From the NCBI GenBank assembly GCA_958298945.1, contig OY282609.1, forward strand, positions 13,436,326 to 13,500,325: 64,000 nt of DNA. Reading direction: 5' to 3'. The notes below the pieces were generated by a model. That model did not search any database and had not been told where the DNA came from. It saw only the letters and a program-made list of their open reading frames with translations. This document shows positions 1 through 11,654 of this stretch, in pieces. The DNA comes from Atherix ibis. Its lineage: Eukaryota; Arthropoda; Insecta; Diptera; Athericidae. The translations under genes and the position numbers were made by a program. Position 1 is the first letter of the stretch; each line of letters starts with the position of its first letter.

Positions 1-495
1 TCCCACACAAGAATTTCTGTTTTAAACAGTTTTTCAGGTATTTCTTCTTTGTATTCAATAGTACAACAAATTATATATAGTCTTACAAAATGGGGAAAAT
101 CATGAAATGGAATCTTCTCATATCGGCTATTAGATTATATCGTTGATAGTTAATAAGTATGTATGTGTACATACATAATTTCAAGCAATTTCACCTTTAA
201 CAGCACTACTAGTGGTAGTAGTAATAGTGAACAATCGGTCATTATTCGTGAATACGAATAATTGTTGTTCGTCACGCCCTAAATATGCAACGATTTCTCA
301 TTGATTTTAAGGTATCAGTATCATAGTTGCAACAATTTGGCCATTGTCCATTTTCAATTATATCTTTCCAAAACGCAGGTATCGTTAATTGTTTAGAAAA
401 TTTCCGTTTACAGCCGAATTTTCTTTGTTTTGTGAAGATTTGTAAAATAGAAATCAGAGTAATTTTCACGGTTGTTATTACGACAAGATAAACTA
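1..495. other. AT-rich stretch with no recognised element
   Basis: No repeat ends or known protein similarity seen. A 91-codon open frame on the minus strand (272-547) runs into the end of the neighbouring MarA element. Its last third (about 272-420) has mixed amino-acid content including a WKDIIENGQW stretch, but I do not recognise it and there is no convincing splice context. It may be an old transposon scrap or chance. Confidence 0.3.
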
Positions 496-1749
496 AAGAA
501 TTTTCGAATAAGAGTGATATGATTACTTTTTTAAAAAAAAAACACACTAATTGTTAAGGAAATTCAAATGTTTTTTATTTAATGTGAAGTACAATTAAGT
601 TCTGAATAAAACGTCATTCAAATGGCCTCCACGACTTCTTTTGCAGAAACGAATTTGATGAACCCAATTTTCGAGCACTTTTTCCACTAAATCAAGTCGT
701 ATGTCATGAATAGCACGTTCAATATTGACTTGCTAAATACCAATGACTTCAAATAACCCCACAAGAAATAGTCGAATGGTGTTAAATCACAACTTCTTGG
801 AGGCCATTCAATGTCACAATTTCTTCAAATAATCGAATCACCAAACTTTTCTCGCAATAATTCGGTTGTTGCACGTGCTGTGTGGCACGTAGCCCCGTCT
901 TGTTAGAACCAGATGTTTTCAAGATCATAAAAAGTTGGTTATCATCGATCTATACCGCTCTCCATTGACAGTAACAGTGTTACCAGCTTCATTTCGAAAG
1001 AAGTACCGACCAACGATTCCACCAGACCAAAAACCACACCAAACTGTCAATTTAGGTGAATGTAATGGGTGTTCATGAATAATTTGTGGATTTTCTTCGC
1101 ACCAGAATCGACAGTTTTGTTTATTTACCGCACCACTCAGATGAAAGTAAGCCTCATCGGAGAAGATGATTTTCTTAAAAAAATCGTTATTGTTTTCAAG
1201 TTGTTCCAAGACAAAATCAGTAAATTGACGACGTTTACGGTGGTCCAATGGCTTTAGTTCTTGAGTGATAACAATTTTATACGTATGCAAGTCCAAATCC
1301 TTTCAGAAAATCCGCCAGGTTGTGGTTTGAGACAGTCCCAATTCTTGAGAACGTCGTCTTGGAATCGACAAATTGCAGTCTTCAGCAACACTTGCCTGAA
1401 CGGCAACAATATTTTCATTAGTTCGAGCGGTTCTTTGTCTTATTGGCACTTCAACATTATGTAAAGAAAATGTACGCTCGAAATTTTTAACAATTCGACG
1501 AATAGCGAGCACAGTTGGACAATTATTACGACCATAAAATGGCAAAAGCGCACGAAAAGTTGCAATTGGAGAACGATTATTTTGATAATAAAAATGAATA
1601 ATTTGTAAACGTTGTTCTTGCGTATATCTCTCCATGATGAAATTGTAAACATTACTGAATACAATGAAAAAAAAAAGACAGATCATGACATATTACAAAT
1701 GGCCGAAACGTCACTTCGAAAGACATATCACTCTTATTGGAAAACCCTA
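496..1749 (-). mobile_element. MarA copy 1, DD41D Tc1/mariner element
   Basis: Bounded by inverted repeats (TTTTCGAATAAGAGTGATAT at the left, the inverse of CCAATAAGAGTGATATG at the right) with TA on both sides. It is about 1.25 kb, close to full length for the family. The 3' end reads outward as in the other copies, with AATTGTTAAGGAAATTCAAA before the TIR. The outermost left TIR bases differ from the other copies (AAGAATTTTC for AAGGGTTTTC). It contains one broken transposase gene on the minus strand. Confidence 0.9.
595..1635 (-). pseudogene. MarA transposase, copy 1 (broken)
   Basis: DDE/D transposase that would cut and join the element ends. The start is set at MERYTQEQRLQII, shared by all MarA copies. 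An HTH region follows (RSPIATFRALLPFYGRN, then SQELGLSQTTTWRI), then FSDEAYFHLSG (first catalytic D), QDGAT (second D) and SCDLTPFDYFLWG (third D). A frameshift near 1300 separates the DNA-binding part from the catalytic part. Near 930 about 20 bases encoding WPKLEEV are missing and the glutamine before the second catalytic D is a stop. The 41-residue spacing between second and third D, counted in better copies, places it in the DD41D group. Not functional. Confidence 0.85.
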
Positions 1750-3239
1750 TATAATCAATAAATAGTTTCCTGAAGACTGACAAAAAATTTCAACATTTAT
1801 TGTTTATCATGCAAAAAGGATATTTTATAATATTTCGACAAAAATAAGTTTTTTTTTTTTCTAAACGATTGTCTTTATGGAAGGACTATACTAATTTTTT
1901 CTTCTCTATCATTAGAGATACTCATTTTAGGACAGGTAAGCTTAACTATAAAAAATAGATTTCTTTTGAGGGGAAACGCCATCCGCTATTCGTGTAAGTA
2001 AATATTCGATTGCATTATAATAGAAAATGGCAAGTGAATAAACTCAATTGAACTAATGAAATGGAAAAATTGATTTGTTGCTTTCATTTTAGTTTATGGT
2101 GCAATCGTAGATTAACAAAGTCATTTTTTTTTTCAATTTCAATGGAAACTAGTTACTTTTCACTCAACATTTTGTCTTTGGAAGAATTTTTTTCATTATT
2201 ATTTAGAGCAATGAAACATGAAGCAAATCACATCATTTGGTAGATGAGGAAAAACTATAATCGCTCATAAATTTCCAATAGTTTTCCAATTTTATGAACC
2301 TTATCGCATAAAACCAACCACACTTAAATATACTCGCATCTATGCACTTCAATTACAATTGCACTGGAATTGAAAATCTTCCTGAAATGGCTTCCTGAAA
2401 ACGTAATGGAAATATTATTGAAGAATTTCACCGAAATTAAAATAAAAAAAAATTCTAGCATCTAGAAAAATTGCAGTAAAACATGAGCCTTTCGGGCAAA
2501 GTTCTACCAAATTTCATTTTATGTGAAAACTTTAATAATTTCAAATTCCAACAAGAAATCCTTATATTCACATAAATTTTTTTTATACGCTCCATTTCTC
2601 GAGTGAAACTTATTAAATCCCTACGAATGCTACTTTACTAACTTTCGAGCTTAAATTGGGAAATGTATAAATTTGGATTTAAAAGTGATTTGAGAAAGCA
2701 TCTTGTATACTTTGACAGAGGAAAGGTCTTAATATGAGAATCTGTGATGATTAAAAACTGATAACTTTTATTTTCTTGGAAAGTTATTATGATTTTAACT
2801 TAAAAGTTCTTACATTCATATTTATAGTAATTTTGATAGTTGATTTAACGAAAAAACGAAATTTGTAATTATTTGAAGCAAAAAATCTTGTATATTCGAA
2901 GGCAGGATTAAAATTGCAGTAGAATGGAAAAATTATAAAAATGGAAATATAAAATTAAGAAAATATTTAACAAGAAAATACACTGTTTTAATATAAAATT
3001 AAGAAAATATTTAACAAGAAAATACACTGTTTTATAATGGAAACGTTATTATTTTTAGTGTAGTGTTCTTACGAAAATTACTAAATCGAAATATCGGTTT
3101 ATCCGCAGACTTTTGGTACCGAATGTGTGCTGGAACCGCAGTCTTTCGATGCTCATTTTTTGAACAAATTTTTTTCAGTAATAGAGCTTGTTGCTTTTTT
3201 GGTAGATAAGTCAATAGGCAAAATTACCATATATGAGAC
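1750..3239. other. Non-coding AT-rich DNA with a short tandem duplication
   Basis: No gene or repeat end recognised. Around 2945-3036 a block of about 47 bases containing AAAATTAAGAAAATATTTAA and ACAAGAAAATACACTGTTTT occurs twice in direct tandem, nearly identical, so it is probably a recent slippage or duplication. The rest is low-complexity A/T sequence. Confidence 0.5.
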
Positions 3240-3830
3240 TCTTAAAACCAGCAAGTGACGGTTGAAAAACCATTGTATCCGCAAAAAGTGACTGGTCTTC
3301 TGTGCATCAATAAGACGCCACCACAAGCCACCTTTTTGAGTTCATTTTGACCTGAAGGTGTCATTCAATGACTTTCTGCTGTTTGACTGAATGTCTGGCT
3401 TTCATTTTGTTTTTTTCTTTTGAAATGAAGAAGGAAACACCGTTACCGTCAATTTTGAACGCTATGAACGCATGATAATCGACATTTGTTGGCTTGACCT
3501 TGGAGATTTTAAATGGGACCATATGTGGTTTCAACAAGACGTCAACTCAAACTACACAATACGACAAATGTTGATATTTGGTGATAAGTATCAATTGGCT
3601 TGCAAGATCGTACGATTTGACACCGTTAGACTTTCTTAGTGAGGCTACGTGAAAAATAATGTTTATGCAGATAATAGCTAAACTTAAGACCATTTAAAAA
3701 ATAACATCCTTTCAGTAATGGTTCATTAAAAAAAAATGTCATTAAAAATTATCTCAAACATATTCGGGTTCCGCAAAGTTTTTTGAATGATGAAATAAAC
3801 ATACATAAAATAATGGCAAGGTTCAAACAA
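3240..3830 (+). pseudogene. MarH copy 1, decayed DD41D transposase
   Basis: Old plus-strand relic. Readable pieces in order: QVTVEKPLYPQKVTG (about 3254-3298), EGNTVTVNFERYERMI (about 3430-3480), DHMWFQQD (second catalytic D), then WLARSYDLTPLDFL (third D region, about 3598-3640) and GYVKNNVYADN. Stops and frameshifts lie between them. Order and motifs match the DD41D transposases of MarA and MarD, but the sequence is a separate family. The tail TAATGGCAAGGTTCA just before the MarB insertion recurs at 26278, marking the family's 3' end. MarB copy 1 is inserted in this tail. Confidence 0.7.
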
Positions 3831-3834
3831 TATA

Positions 3835-5000
3835 CCAGGGGTATATGCTTAAATCCGCTGTTTGGTCATAGATGGCGTGAGTGAGCGTATTAAGCCACTA
3901 TGGGCACGTCATATTTTTTTTGAGGTTCGACATCTGTCATTGTCAGCAATTTCGTACAACAACATACATTTTTCCTTTGATAATCATGTCTAGTTTTGTG
4001 CCAGAAAAAGAGCATATGCGGAAAGCTTTGCTTTTCTGCTTCAATTTGAAGAAATCGGCTGCCGAATCGTATCGAATGCTTATGGAGGCATATGGTGACA
4101 GTGCTTAATCAGAAACAACGTGCCGAGATTGGTTTCGTCGGTTCAAAGACGGCAATTTTGGCTTGTGGGACAAGAAGCGTGAAAATCGGCCTAGGAAGGT
4201 TGAGGACCATCAATTGCAGGCTCTGTTGGACGAAGACGATACCCAATCGCAAAAAATGCTCGCGGAGCAGTTGGGTGTTACTCAACTAGCCATTTCGGTG
4301 ACATGGGGAAGATTGAAAAGATCGGAAAATGAGTGCCGCATGAATTGAACGAAAGGTAGATGAAGCCACGCCAAAACACATACGAAATCTAGCTCGCCAG
4401 ATAAAAAAGAAAGTCGTTCCAGCATCGGATTGTGACAGACGATGAAAGCGACCATATCGCTTCGGACGGAAGGCGATGCTGCGCGTTTGGTGGGGTCAGC
4501 AGGGTTTCGTCTACTATGAGATGTTGAAACCTGGTGAAACTGTCAATGCTCACCGCTACCACCAACAACTGATCAAATTGCACCGTGCTCTACGTGAAAA
4601 AAGGACGGATTATCAACAAAGACATGACAAGCTGATTTTCCTCCACCACAATGCACCATCGCACAAGTCAAAAATGGTCCGAAACTACTTGGAGACACTC
4701 AACTGGAAGGTGCTACCCCACCCCGCTTATTCACCAGACCTGGCCTCTTCCGAAAACCACCTGTTTTTGCCGATGGGCCACGCGCTCGTTGAGCAGCACT
4801 TCGATTCTTACGAAGACGTCCGAAAATGGCATGATAAGTGGTTTGCCTCGAAAGAGACGGAATTTTTTGGCGTGGTATCCACAAATTGCTCGAGAGATGG
4901 GAAAAATGTGTAGCTAGCGAGGGCAAGTACTAGGAAAAAAGTTGTTTTTTTTTCTATTTTTTGACTTAAAAAAACAGCGGATTTAAGCTTATACACCTGG
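3835..5000 (+). mobile_element. MarB copy 1, mauritiana-type mariner
   Basis: Left TIR CCAGGGGTATATGCTTAAAT and right TIR ending TTATACACCTGG, with TA on both sides. Length 1166 bp, slightly short of the usual mariner length of about 1.3 kb because of an internal deletion. It is inserted in the 3' end of the older MarH relic. Confidence 0.93.
3986..4933 (+). pseudogene. MarB transposase, copy 1 (broken)
   Basis: Mos1-like mariner transposase. It begins MSSFVPEKEHMRKALLFC and continues FNLKKSAAES, the first helix-turn-helix of the mauritiana subfamily, and ends near ERWEKCVASEGKY. About 80 bases encoding the first catalytic motif and the following NPKRKKSW region are missing near 4440. The second catalytic aspartate is histidine (LHHNAPSH) and the third is glutamate in SPDLASSENHLF. 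Frameshifts lie near 4100 and 4350. Three independent catalytic defects make it certainly inactive. Confidence 0.88.
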
Positions 5001-6771
5001 TAAAGAAATAAAAATTTAAAGTGTTTTACTTAGGCTTTACTTTCCCATGCACAAATTGGATAGACCTATACGTGAAGATATAGAAAAGTTACTTAAAACC
5101 AATATTTGAAAAAGCTTTCTTCTCGTTGTAGGCATTTCTTTTCATCTAAAATGTCTAAAAATAATAAGATAATCTTCTATTAAAATTATCAAAAACTGAA
5201 TTGAAAGTATGTCTTATTTAATGTTACTTTACTGTAGCACAAATTGGATAACTCCTATTTTTTTTTTTTAAATTTGTAGACTAAAAGTTTTTCAAGAAAA
5301 TCTTGATAATATAATTCTACAAAACATAAATCAGTTTTGCGCATTAACAGATGATAAGAATTTTCTTTTGGATTTGTAAATAAATTTAAATTATATGGAA
5401 ATGTGCAGTCGCCTAGAATCAATCAAGTAAACAAATGAAAGCTGACACATTTACTTTCTGACGCAATGATTCTTAAAAATAAGTTACATCATTAAAAAAA
5501 AAATTAAAATTCAAGATTTCTTATCGACAATTTTCTTTTCTTTCCAAGAGAACACATTTCCAACGTATTTCCAAAGCTGTTGACTAGACATCAAAAAATG
5601 CTAATCAACTTAATATGTTCAATTTGTCATAGTGGCCACCACCATAGAATGGAGACTACCATAGAATGGACACTTCCATGTAGTTAATTCTATAAAACCA
5701 GTTAACCGCTCAGAAGTAAACATGAATGGGGCTGGTCAAGTTTTCAAGTGTATGACTGTGAATCGGATACAGAAATTTGTCGTTTTATTCGATTCTCGAA
5801 TCTGCTATTACAGTGTCGTATTCCTTGTACTTTGTTAAAGAATTTCCACTCTAGTAACTAGTTTCTAATGTGCCCGAAGGTGTGTATATTTCATCCTCTT
5901 CAAAGCTGTTTGGCTGAGTTAGAATATAAAACAATTTTCCATACATTCACAATAGATTGGTTCCATTTTTAAATAAGCTAATGAACTAATTGTGAAATTC
6001 ACAATATAATAAACAAAAACAAAATTATTTTAAACTTTATTAAAGTCTAGAATACAGGAAACTATATAAAATAGTTGAAAAAAATAAATACGGCGAATTA
6101 GGTGGACAGCCCCAGGGCGGAATTGCTTCACGCAGAGTTCAATACGAGTATTAAATATCAAAAGAAAATAAATAAAATCCCTATAATTGGATATATTTCA
6201 ACAAAAAAAACCCGCCCATTTGATAGTAGTAGTTTTCTATATTCAAAAACTAATTTTACTAATTTTCCGTATAATTTGGTTCAGTTTATCTGCACGAATT
6301 TCCATCAGATCAGATGCAAATGTTTTCTTCGCACAGTGAAAACCTGAAAAGACTATATTGTCATGGAATTCACGTACCAAAAGCAATAAATTCATGTTAA
6401 TGAAGTTTACCTGTAGGGAGGTACATCTATAAAGATTCCAATTACATCTAAAAGTATAGACCATTCAAAACGGTGTTGTTGCCGGTAAAACTTTTAATGA
6501 GTTAAAAGCGTACTGAGATGATGGTTTATCGCCATCAAAATCAGTGCGCTTTTTTTCAGAAAGAATTGCCGGAAGAAAAGTTTATACTAAAAATTATGAT
6601 TTAATCAAAAGATTTGAGTTTTTTCTCAATCATGGAAAATCTTTTATTATTCTTGTTTTTTTTCTTCTAAAAAATTAATTATCCTAAATTTAGTTCATCG
6701 TTTTTTTTTCTTTTCAAATCAAATTTATTGAGGAAATATAATAACTCATGGCATGGCTTTCTGGTACTTAA
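5001..6771. other. Non-coding AT-rich DNA
   Basis: No gene recognised. Two small features stand out: GCACAAATTGGATA occurs at about 5050 and 5238 in the same orientation, and ACCATAGAATGGA occurs twice close together near 5645-5670. A possible hairpin lies at 6505-6552 (separate entry). An 81-codon frame at 6102-6347 has no recognisable motif. Confidence 0.45.
6505..6552 (+). other. Hairpin-forming inverted repeat
   Basis: The left arm AAAGCGTACTGAGATGATGG and the right arm at 6532-6552 pair over about 19 positions with one G-T wobble and a small bulge, around a 7-base loop. A T run follows at once. No flanking TA repeat or related copy is seen in the window. It could be a tiny transposon remnant or a transcribed hairpin. 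Confidence 0.45.
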
Positions 6772-7215
6772 GCTTAGATTACACCGTGGGTCTAATAGAC
6801 GATTTTCTCTTGCCAATATCGTTTAATTCTACAAAAAGTTCGCCGGTATACCATATTCCACTGAACTTGTGAGTGCACGAACATTTTCCTTGTGATTTCA
6901 TCATGCTTGCTCGTACATATCTAACACATGACGTCGCTCATTTTGCTCGTTGCGACGTTTATTTTGACATGTGACAGTTCCTCTTCTATGTTCATTCATT
7001 CGTATTTATTTCATGTGTTTTATTTAATTTATTATTTGAGTATTTATTATTAAAACTATAAAATTATTTTAATATATTCAAAGTGAAGATTGCTTGATGA
7101 AAATTTAAAAAAGCTGAAAAAACTATTGTAGTGTAGTATAAGTTTATGGCGAAAAATCTTTCGAGCATAAATTTATAAAATTGAAATTAAAAATTAAATG
7201 TTAAAATAAAATATA

Positions 7216-8124
7216 CGAAGTCTGTTCAAAAAGTATCGCGAATTTTGATTTTTCCGCGGGATACGTATATTCGATTTTTGATTTTTTTTTTGTGGCGTTA
7301 TGTTGGTACTCATGTCTCTCACTTTTGCCGATAAGTTCGGCCATTTTGAATGTTCAGTTAATTTTTGACAGCTGCTTTGCTTGCACGTGTTTTGGCTCGT
7401 CTTCGATTTTTGCCAATTTTCGACCAAAAACAGCATCGCATTAACATTGGTAAGGAGCTGTTGGTTTTTGTCCGCGACGACCCAAATTTGCTCCAAAGGA
7501 TCATAACTGGTGACGAATCATGGGTTTATGGTAATGATGTGGAAACCAAAGCTCAATCATCCCAATGGAAGTTGCCGCACAAGCCAAGAGCGAAAAAAGC
7601 GCCAAGTTCGGTCGAATGTGAAGGTTTTGCTCACAGTTTTCTTCGATTGCAGGGGCGTGGTGCATCATGAGTTCTTGCCACAGGGTAGAACGAGCAATAA
7701 GGAATATTACCTGCAAGTTATGCGCAAGTTGCGCCAAGCAATCCACAGTAACGTCCGGATTTATGAAAGAGCAAACATTTTCTTTTGCACCATGATAACG
7801 CCCCTGCTCAAGCATCGTTGCTTGTGCGCAAATTTTTGGCCAAAAACAACACACTAATAATGCCGCAGCCACCGTATTTCCCAGATCTTGCCCCCTTTGA
7901 CTTTTTCTTGTTCCGAAACAGATTCTTTGATCCATTTTTTGGAGACGAGCCAAAACACATGAAAGCAAAGCAGCTGTCAAAAATTAACTGAACATTCAAA
8001 ATGGCCGAACTTGTCGGCATAAATGAGAGACATGAGTACCAATATAACGCCACAAAAAATCGAAAATCGAATATACGTAACCCGCGAAAATTCAAAATTT
8101 GCGATACTTTTTGAACAGACCTCG
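7216..8124 (+). mobile_element. MarC copy 1, deleted mariner with long inverted repeats
   Basis: Ends are CGAAGTCTGTTCAAAAAGTA and the inverse, with TA on both sides. The inverted repeats run about 190-205 bp (7216-7420 against 7937-8124), far beyond the roughly 30 bp normal for mariner. The right repeat is an inverted copy of the left end, including its coding start. MarC copy 2 instead has a normal short right TIR, so the long repeat is a derived state. Confidence 0.9.
7371..7935 (+). pseudogene. MarC transposase, copy 1 (broken)
   Basis: DD34D mariner transposase fragment. Visible in order: DQKQHRINIGKELL, then ITGDESWVYG (first D), VETKAQSSQWKLP, FFDCRGVVHHEFLPQGRT, HHDNAPAQASLLV (second D) and PYFPDLAPFDFFLF (third D, 34 residues later). 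The amino-terminal DNA-binding domain is absent: TAALLARVLARLRF joins straight to the part before DQKQHR. A two-base loss near 7600 shifts the frame before QVRSNVK. A further frame change follows YERANIFF. The third-D block runs into the inverted left end, so the normal carboxyl terminus is gone. Confidence 0.85.
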
Positions 8125-8194
8125 TATAATATATTATAAAGTATATGAGAATATATTACCATTCAATACGGTGTGTGTTCGCACATGTCTTACA

Positions 8195-9645
8195 CCTTAG
8201 ATTAGAGAATACCTGGATAGGCCCTTACCGTATATGTATACACAATTTTGTGTACGAATTATTGCGAAGCGGCGAGAAATGGCAATTATTAGATATTTTT
8301 GTGTAGATTTTTTTATGTAGACAAGACACCCACTGACATCTAGTTTTCGTAAGAGAAATTTATTGAATTGCAAAAGCATAATTTATATTCATTTTAATTC
8401 ACTTATTGGAAACAAAAATACAATTTTTGTACAATCTTTTGATATGAAATGGAATTCTATTTTAGGTTTATTATTTTTTTCGTAAATATCAATCAAATTA
8501 TAAAGCGCCTCAATTTTGTAGACATTCGGAGAGTTTTAAAATGCGCCATTCTCCATGAAAGTGGTAGCATACCGAAATAATTAGATATTTTTATTATTTT
8601 TCATGTTATTGTTTTTGCGCTTCGGAAAGTGTTAGTAAAAGTGTTATTCTTTAGAAGTATTTACAAAAAATAAGTATTTATATAAATAGTTATATTTTTA
8701 ATAATATTTAATACGAAGTTTTTATTTAAGAAAATGAATGTTTTGCAATGATTTGCTTTTTATTCAACGAAATGAGGAAACTAGGAATTTCTATCTTTCG
8801 GTAAGTTAACATTTTCATTTCTACTACATAAATTAATAAAAAAAATTAGTTTGTGATGTGCCTAAATGGCTTTTTGTGTAAAAAGTGGTTAAAAAGTGAA
8901 AAGTTCGCATGTCAATAAATGTAAACAAATGTGATTTTGACAGTTCAATGTTTATCGGAAAATAGTTCAGTGCCGGTGTACGTAACATAAAGTGTGTGTA
9001 AGAAAATTTAAGGGAACGAATTTTTCTGTATGTTTTTTATTGCTGTTTTCATTGCATTAAAATAAATAAAGTATATTCGGTAGGCTTATTATTTAAAAAA
9101 ATTTTTTGCATTCGTGCTTTTGCTTGCTCTTGTTACCATTTTTTTAGAATATTAGTTATTAATTATTTAAAAATTTTATTTTAAAGCATTTCCTTTAATG
9201 TTGTATACGATTAACTTCTAAAAAAATTCTTTGAATGTTGTATACGACTAACTTCTTATTGTGCACATAGTTGTTTTCATATAATCAAATAACTTGTAAT
9301 TTATATTTTTATATACTCTTCCCCACTTTATAATTATGTTTTAATAAATAATATATAGTAAAATAAAAACATAAATAATATTTGAAAATAGAATACTGTG
9401 TTTTATTGCAAATTTCTAAAAATAATTCCATCAAAAAACAAAATCAGCAATATTAAAAAATCTGCTTCTTTATATGAAAAATGGTTTTAAACGAAGCGCT
9501 TAAATACTGAAGTTTAAAATTGGCTCCCAATGATTTACGCCGTTTCTGTTGTATTGCATGTGTGTGCGTTCTACGAATGTATTGCCAACAAAATTTGGAC
9601 AGAATTTTAGTGTAGAGGCCTATCCAGTTCTTCTTTAATCTAAGG
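8195..9645. mobile_element. 1.45-kb non-coding element with 29-bp TIRs
   Basis: The left TIR (8195-8223, beginning CCTTAGATTAGAGAA) and right TIR (9617-9645) are inverted copies matching at 26 of 29 positions. The inside is AT-rich with no open frame longer than about 60 codons, so it would be non-autonomous. GTTCGCACAT occurs at 8177-8186 outside the left TIR and at 9645-9654 touching the right TIR. It may be part of a target duplication or an outer element end. Superfamily not assigned. Confidence 0.6.
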
Positions 9646-9660
9646 TTCGCACATATAAGG

Positions 9661-9976
9661 CGTTTTCCTTTGGACCAATTTTGCTACCAGTCAGTAGTTC
9701 TAGCTGTCATCATCTACTCTGCCTCGAACAAACGAGCACATTGAACTAGGAGTTGCGCATACAATTAACGTTAGGTGGATTCTAGTTGCTAAAGTGAAAA
9801 TAGATAGTTTTGCGGGTTCGTTGGTTATGTTGAAGAGTCATATTTTTGTCAGTATTGTTTATGTGTGAATAAACTCAGTTTTTATTGTTTATATGTGAGT
9901 AAACTTAGTATTGTTGCTCACTATTTTGAGGTTATGTTTCTACTAGTAATATCAAAATTGGTCCAAAGGAAAGACG
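9661..9976. repeat. Small inverted-repeat element (possible MITE)
   Basis: CGTTTTCCTTTGGACCAATT at 9661 is matched by its inverse at 9953-9976 (AAATTGGTCCAAAGGAAAGA), with one indel over about 23 bases. The 270-base interior has a 62-codon frame with no recognisable motif. It sits immediately right of the 1.45-kb element and left of the MITE at 10033. Confidence 0.5.
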
Positions 9977-10032
9977 CGCAAAAAAGGGGAAATTTGACGT
10001 TCAGATCGTATTTTGACACACGGTGTAATCTA

Positions 10033-10279
10033 CACGGTGTGTCCCAAAAATAACCGAACTTTATATTTAAATCATACAACAGGCAGCGCCATGTTGTTTT
10101 GTAACATTAGCACACTTTTTCTTTTATTGAAATAGCTGTAACTGTTATCCGATTTACATGAATTTAGATGTGTTTGAAAGAGGATGAATGTATCTTTTTA
10201 AATATGCAAATTTTTAATAGATGGCGCTGCATGTTGTATGATTTAAAAATAAGTTCGGTTATTTTTTCGACATACTGTG
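10033..10279. mobile_element. MITE-1 copy 1 (Tc1/mariner-derived)
   Basis: Ends CACGGTGTGTCCCAAAAATA and the inverse (ending GACATACTGTG), TA on both sides, 247 bp. The inverted repeats are long, extending through GTTCGGTTATT and ATACAACA..CAGCGCCAT for more than 50 bases per side. It is non-coding. The same element occurs at 44427 and 45697. Confidence 0.88.
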
Positions 10280-10281
10280 TA

Positions 10282-11273
10282 AGATTTCGTAATGAAAGTA
10301 GATTTTTTTATAAACTATTAAGATAATCTTTATCAAAATGAAAGTATACAAAAAAAACCTGATTAATTTGGCAAACAATGTTTTTTTTCTTCTAAACTAT
10401 ATTTATTAACTAATGTTTGGTTTCCAATTAGAATTTATAAAACATACTTTGTGGTCTTTAATTTTCAAAAAAAAAAAAAAAAACCAAATTTATGCCAAAC
10501 AATTGTTTTTAGGAAATTGTTTAAGAATTAATCTTTTTTTTTTAAAGCTTTTTCCTTATAATTAGAATAATTTAGATTTTTTTTTCGCAGAAAAAGTAAT
10601 AGAAATAATATTTAATGTTTTATAAAGGAAATTTTCTTTTTATTTTCAAACACAAAAACCTTGAAGATTTTTGTAGCAGAATTAGAAGGTGGTACTTATT
10701 CAAGGTAAAAATCTAACGCGCAATTTGGTAAGCAAAAAAAAAATTGTTTTAGTTCAAGAACTTTCCGGTTGACGTATTCGTAATCCAGTTACTAATTTTC
10801 CTCATAAAATAGCATATTACTCATTTTTTATTTATTTACTTAATCATTATGTATTAGAGCAATTTATATAATTAATTTTGATGTAATATTTTTATTTCGA
10901 AATAAATTAAATGCGATTTCAGTTTATCTTTTCATATCACAAACAATTCTATTTGCGAAAGTATCTAACGTGTTAATCGTATAGTTGTTTGATGAATAAA
11001 ACATTATTAACTCGATGGGTGCAAAAATCAAACACGATAACAACAATAAATAGTGTCGTCAATCAAATTATTCTACGTATATACACGTAAAATTACCTTT
11101 TCACTATTAGTAGAATAATCTTCTTGGACAATACAAATTATGGACATTGATTAGTATGCATTGCAGTTTTGTCAAGTGATTCAAATATGGAATAATCCGA
11201 ATTTAGATAGTAATTTGTTTTTTTTAATTGCATTTCTATTAAAATACCTGTCCCGATATTATTCACTTACGTA
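10282..11273. other. AT-rich DNA with no recognised feature
   Basis: Homopolymer-rich A/T sequence with several poly-A and poly-T runs. No repeat ends, coding frame or RNA gene recognised. Confidence 0.5.
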
Positions 11274-11654
11274 CACTAAAGGCCAAAAGTCTGCGATTAC
11301 TTTGGTGTTAGTAAGAAATTTAAACAAAACTCGTATATTTAAATGAATAAGTGGTAAAAAGAAATTTGTTTAAACTATATTAATTTTGATCTTAAATATA
11401 GAAAAAATATATTTTTTAAACATTAATTATTAATAAATTAATTGGGCTTTCATCGAAGAATCCTCCTTTCCGATTGATAACAGTTTGGATAATTGCTTTG
11501 AGATACTGTTCCATCTACCAAGGAAGACAACTCTTCCTTCGACGATGGGCAATGCTTCCGCACTCTTCTGTATATCTGATTCCATAATGATGGTTGTTCC
11601 AGAAGTAGCTGGCCTGATGTATAAATGGCAGTTGTTGTTTGATCTTATACCCGT

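Larger units (their letters stand above)
6776..10031. repeat. Widely spaced 13-bp inverted repeat enclosing a nested cluster
   Basis: AGATTACACCGTG at 6776-6788 and its exact inverse CACGGTGTAATCT at 10019-10031 enclose MarC copy 1, a 1.45 kb TIR element and a smaller inverted repeat. They could be the ends of one larger host transposon into which the others jumped. A 13-bp match over 3.2 kb could also arise by chance. No coding sequence of its own is visible. Confidence 0.25.

Noticed and set aside
6461..8176. Direct repeat CCATTCAAWACGGTGT at 6461 and 8159 as a long target duplication
   Set aside because: Too long and imperfect for a DNA-transposon target duplication, and the enclosed interval is not a coherent element. 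Kept only as a curiosity.
9865..10053. 62-codon frame overlapping the small inverted repeat
   Set aside because: Crosses the inverted repeat and the start of MITE-1, has no motif, and is not shared by other copies.
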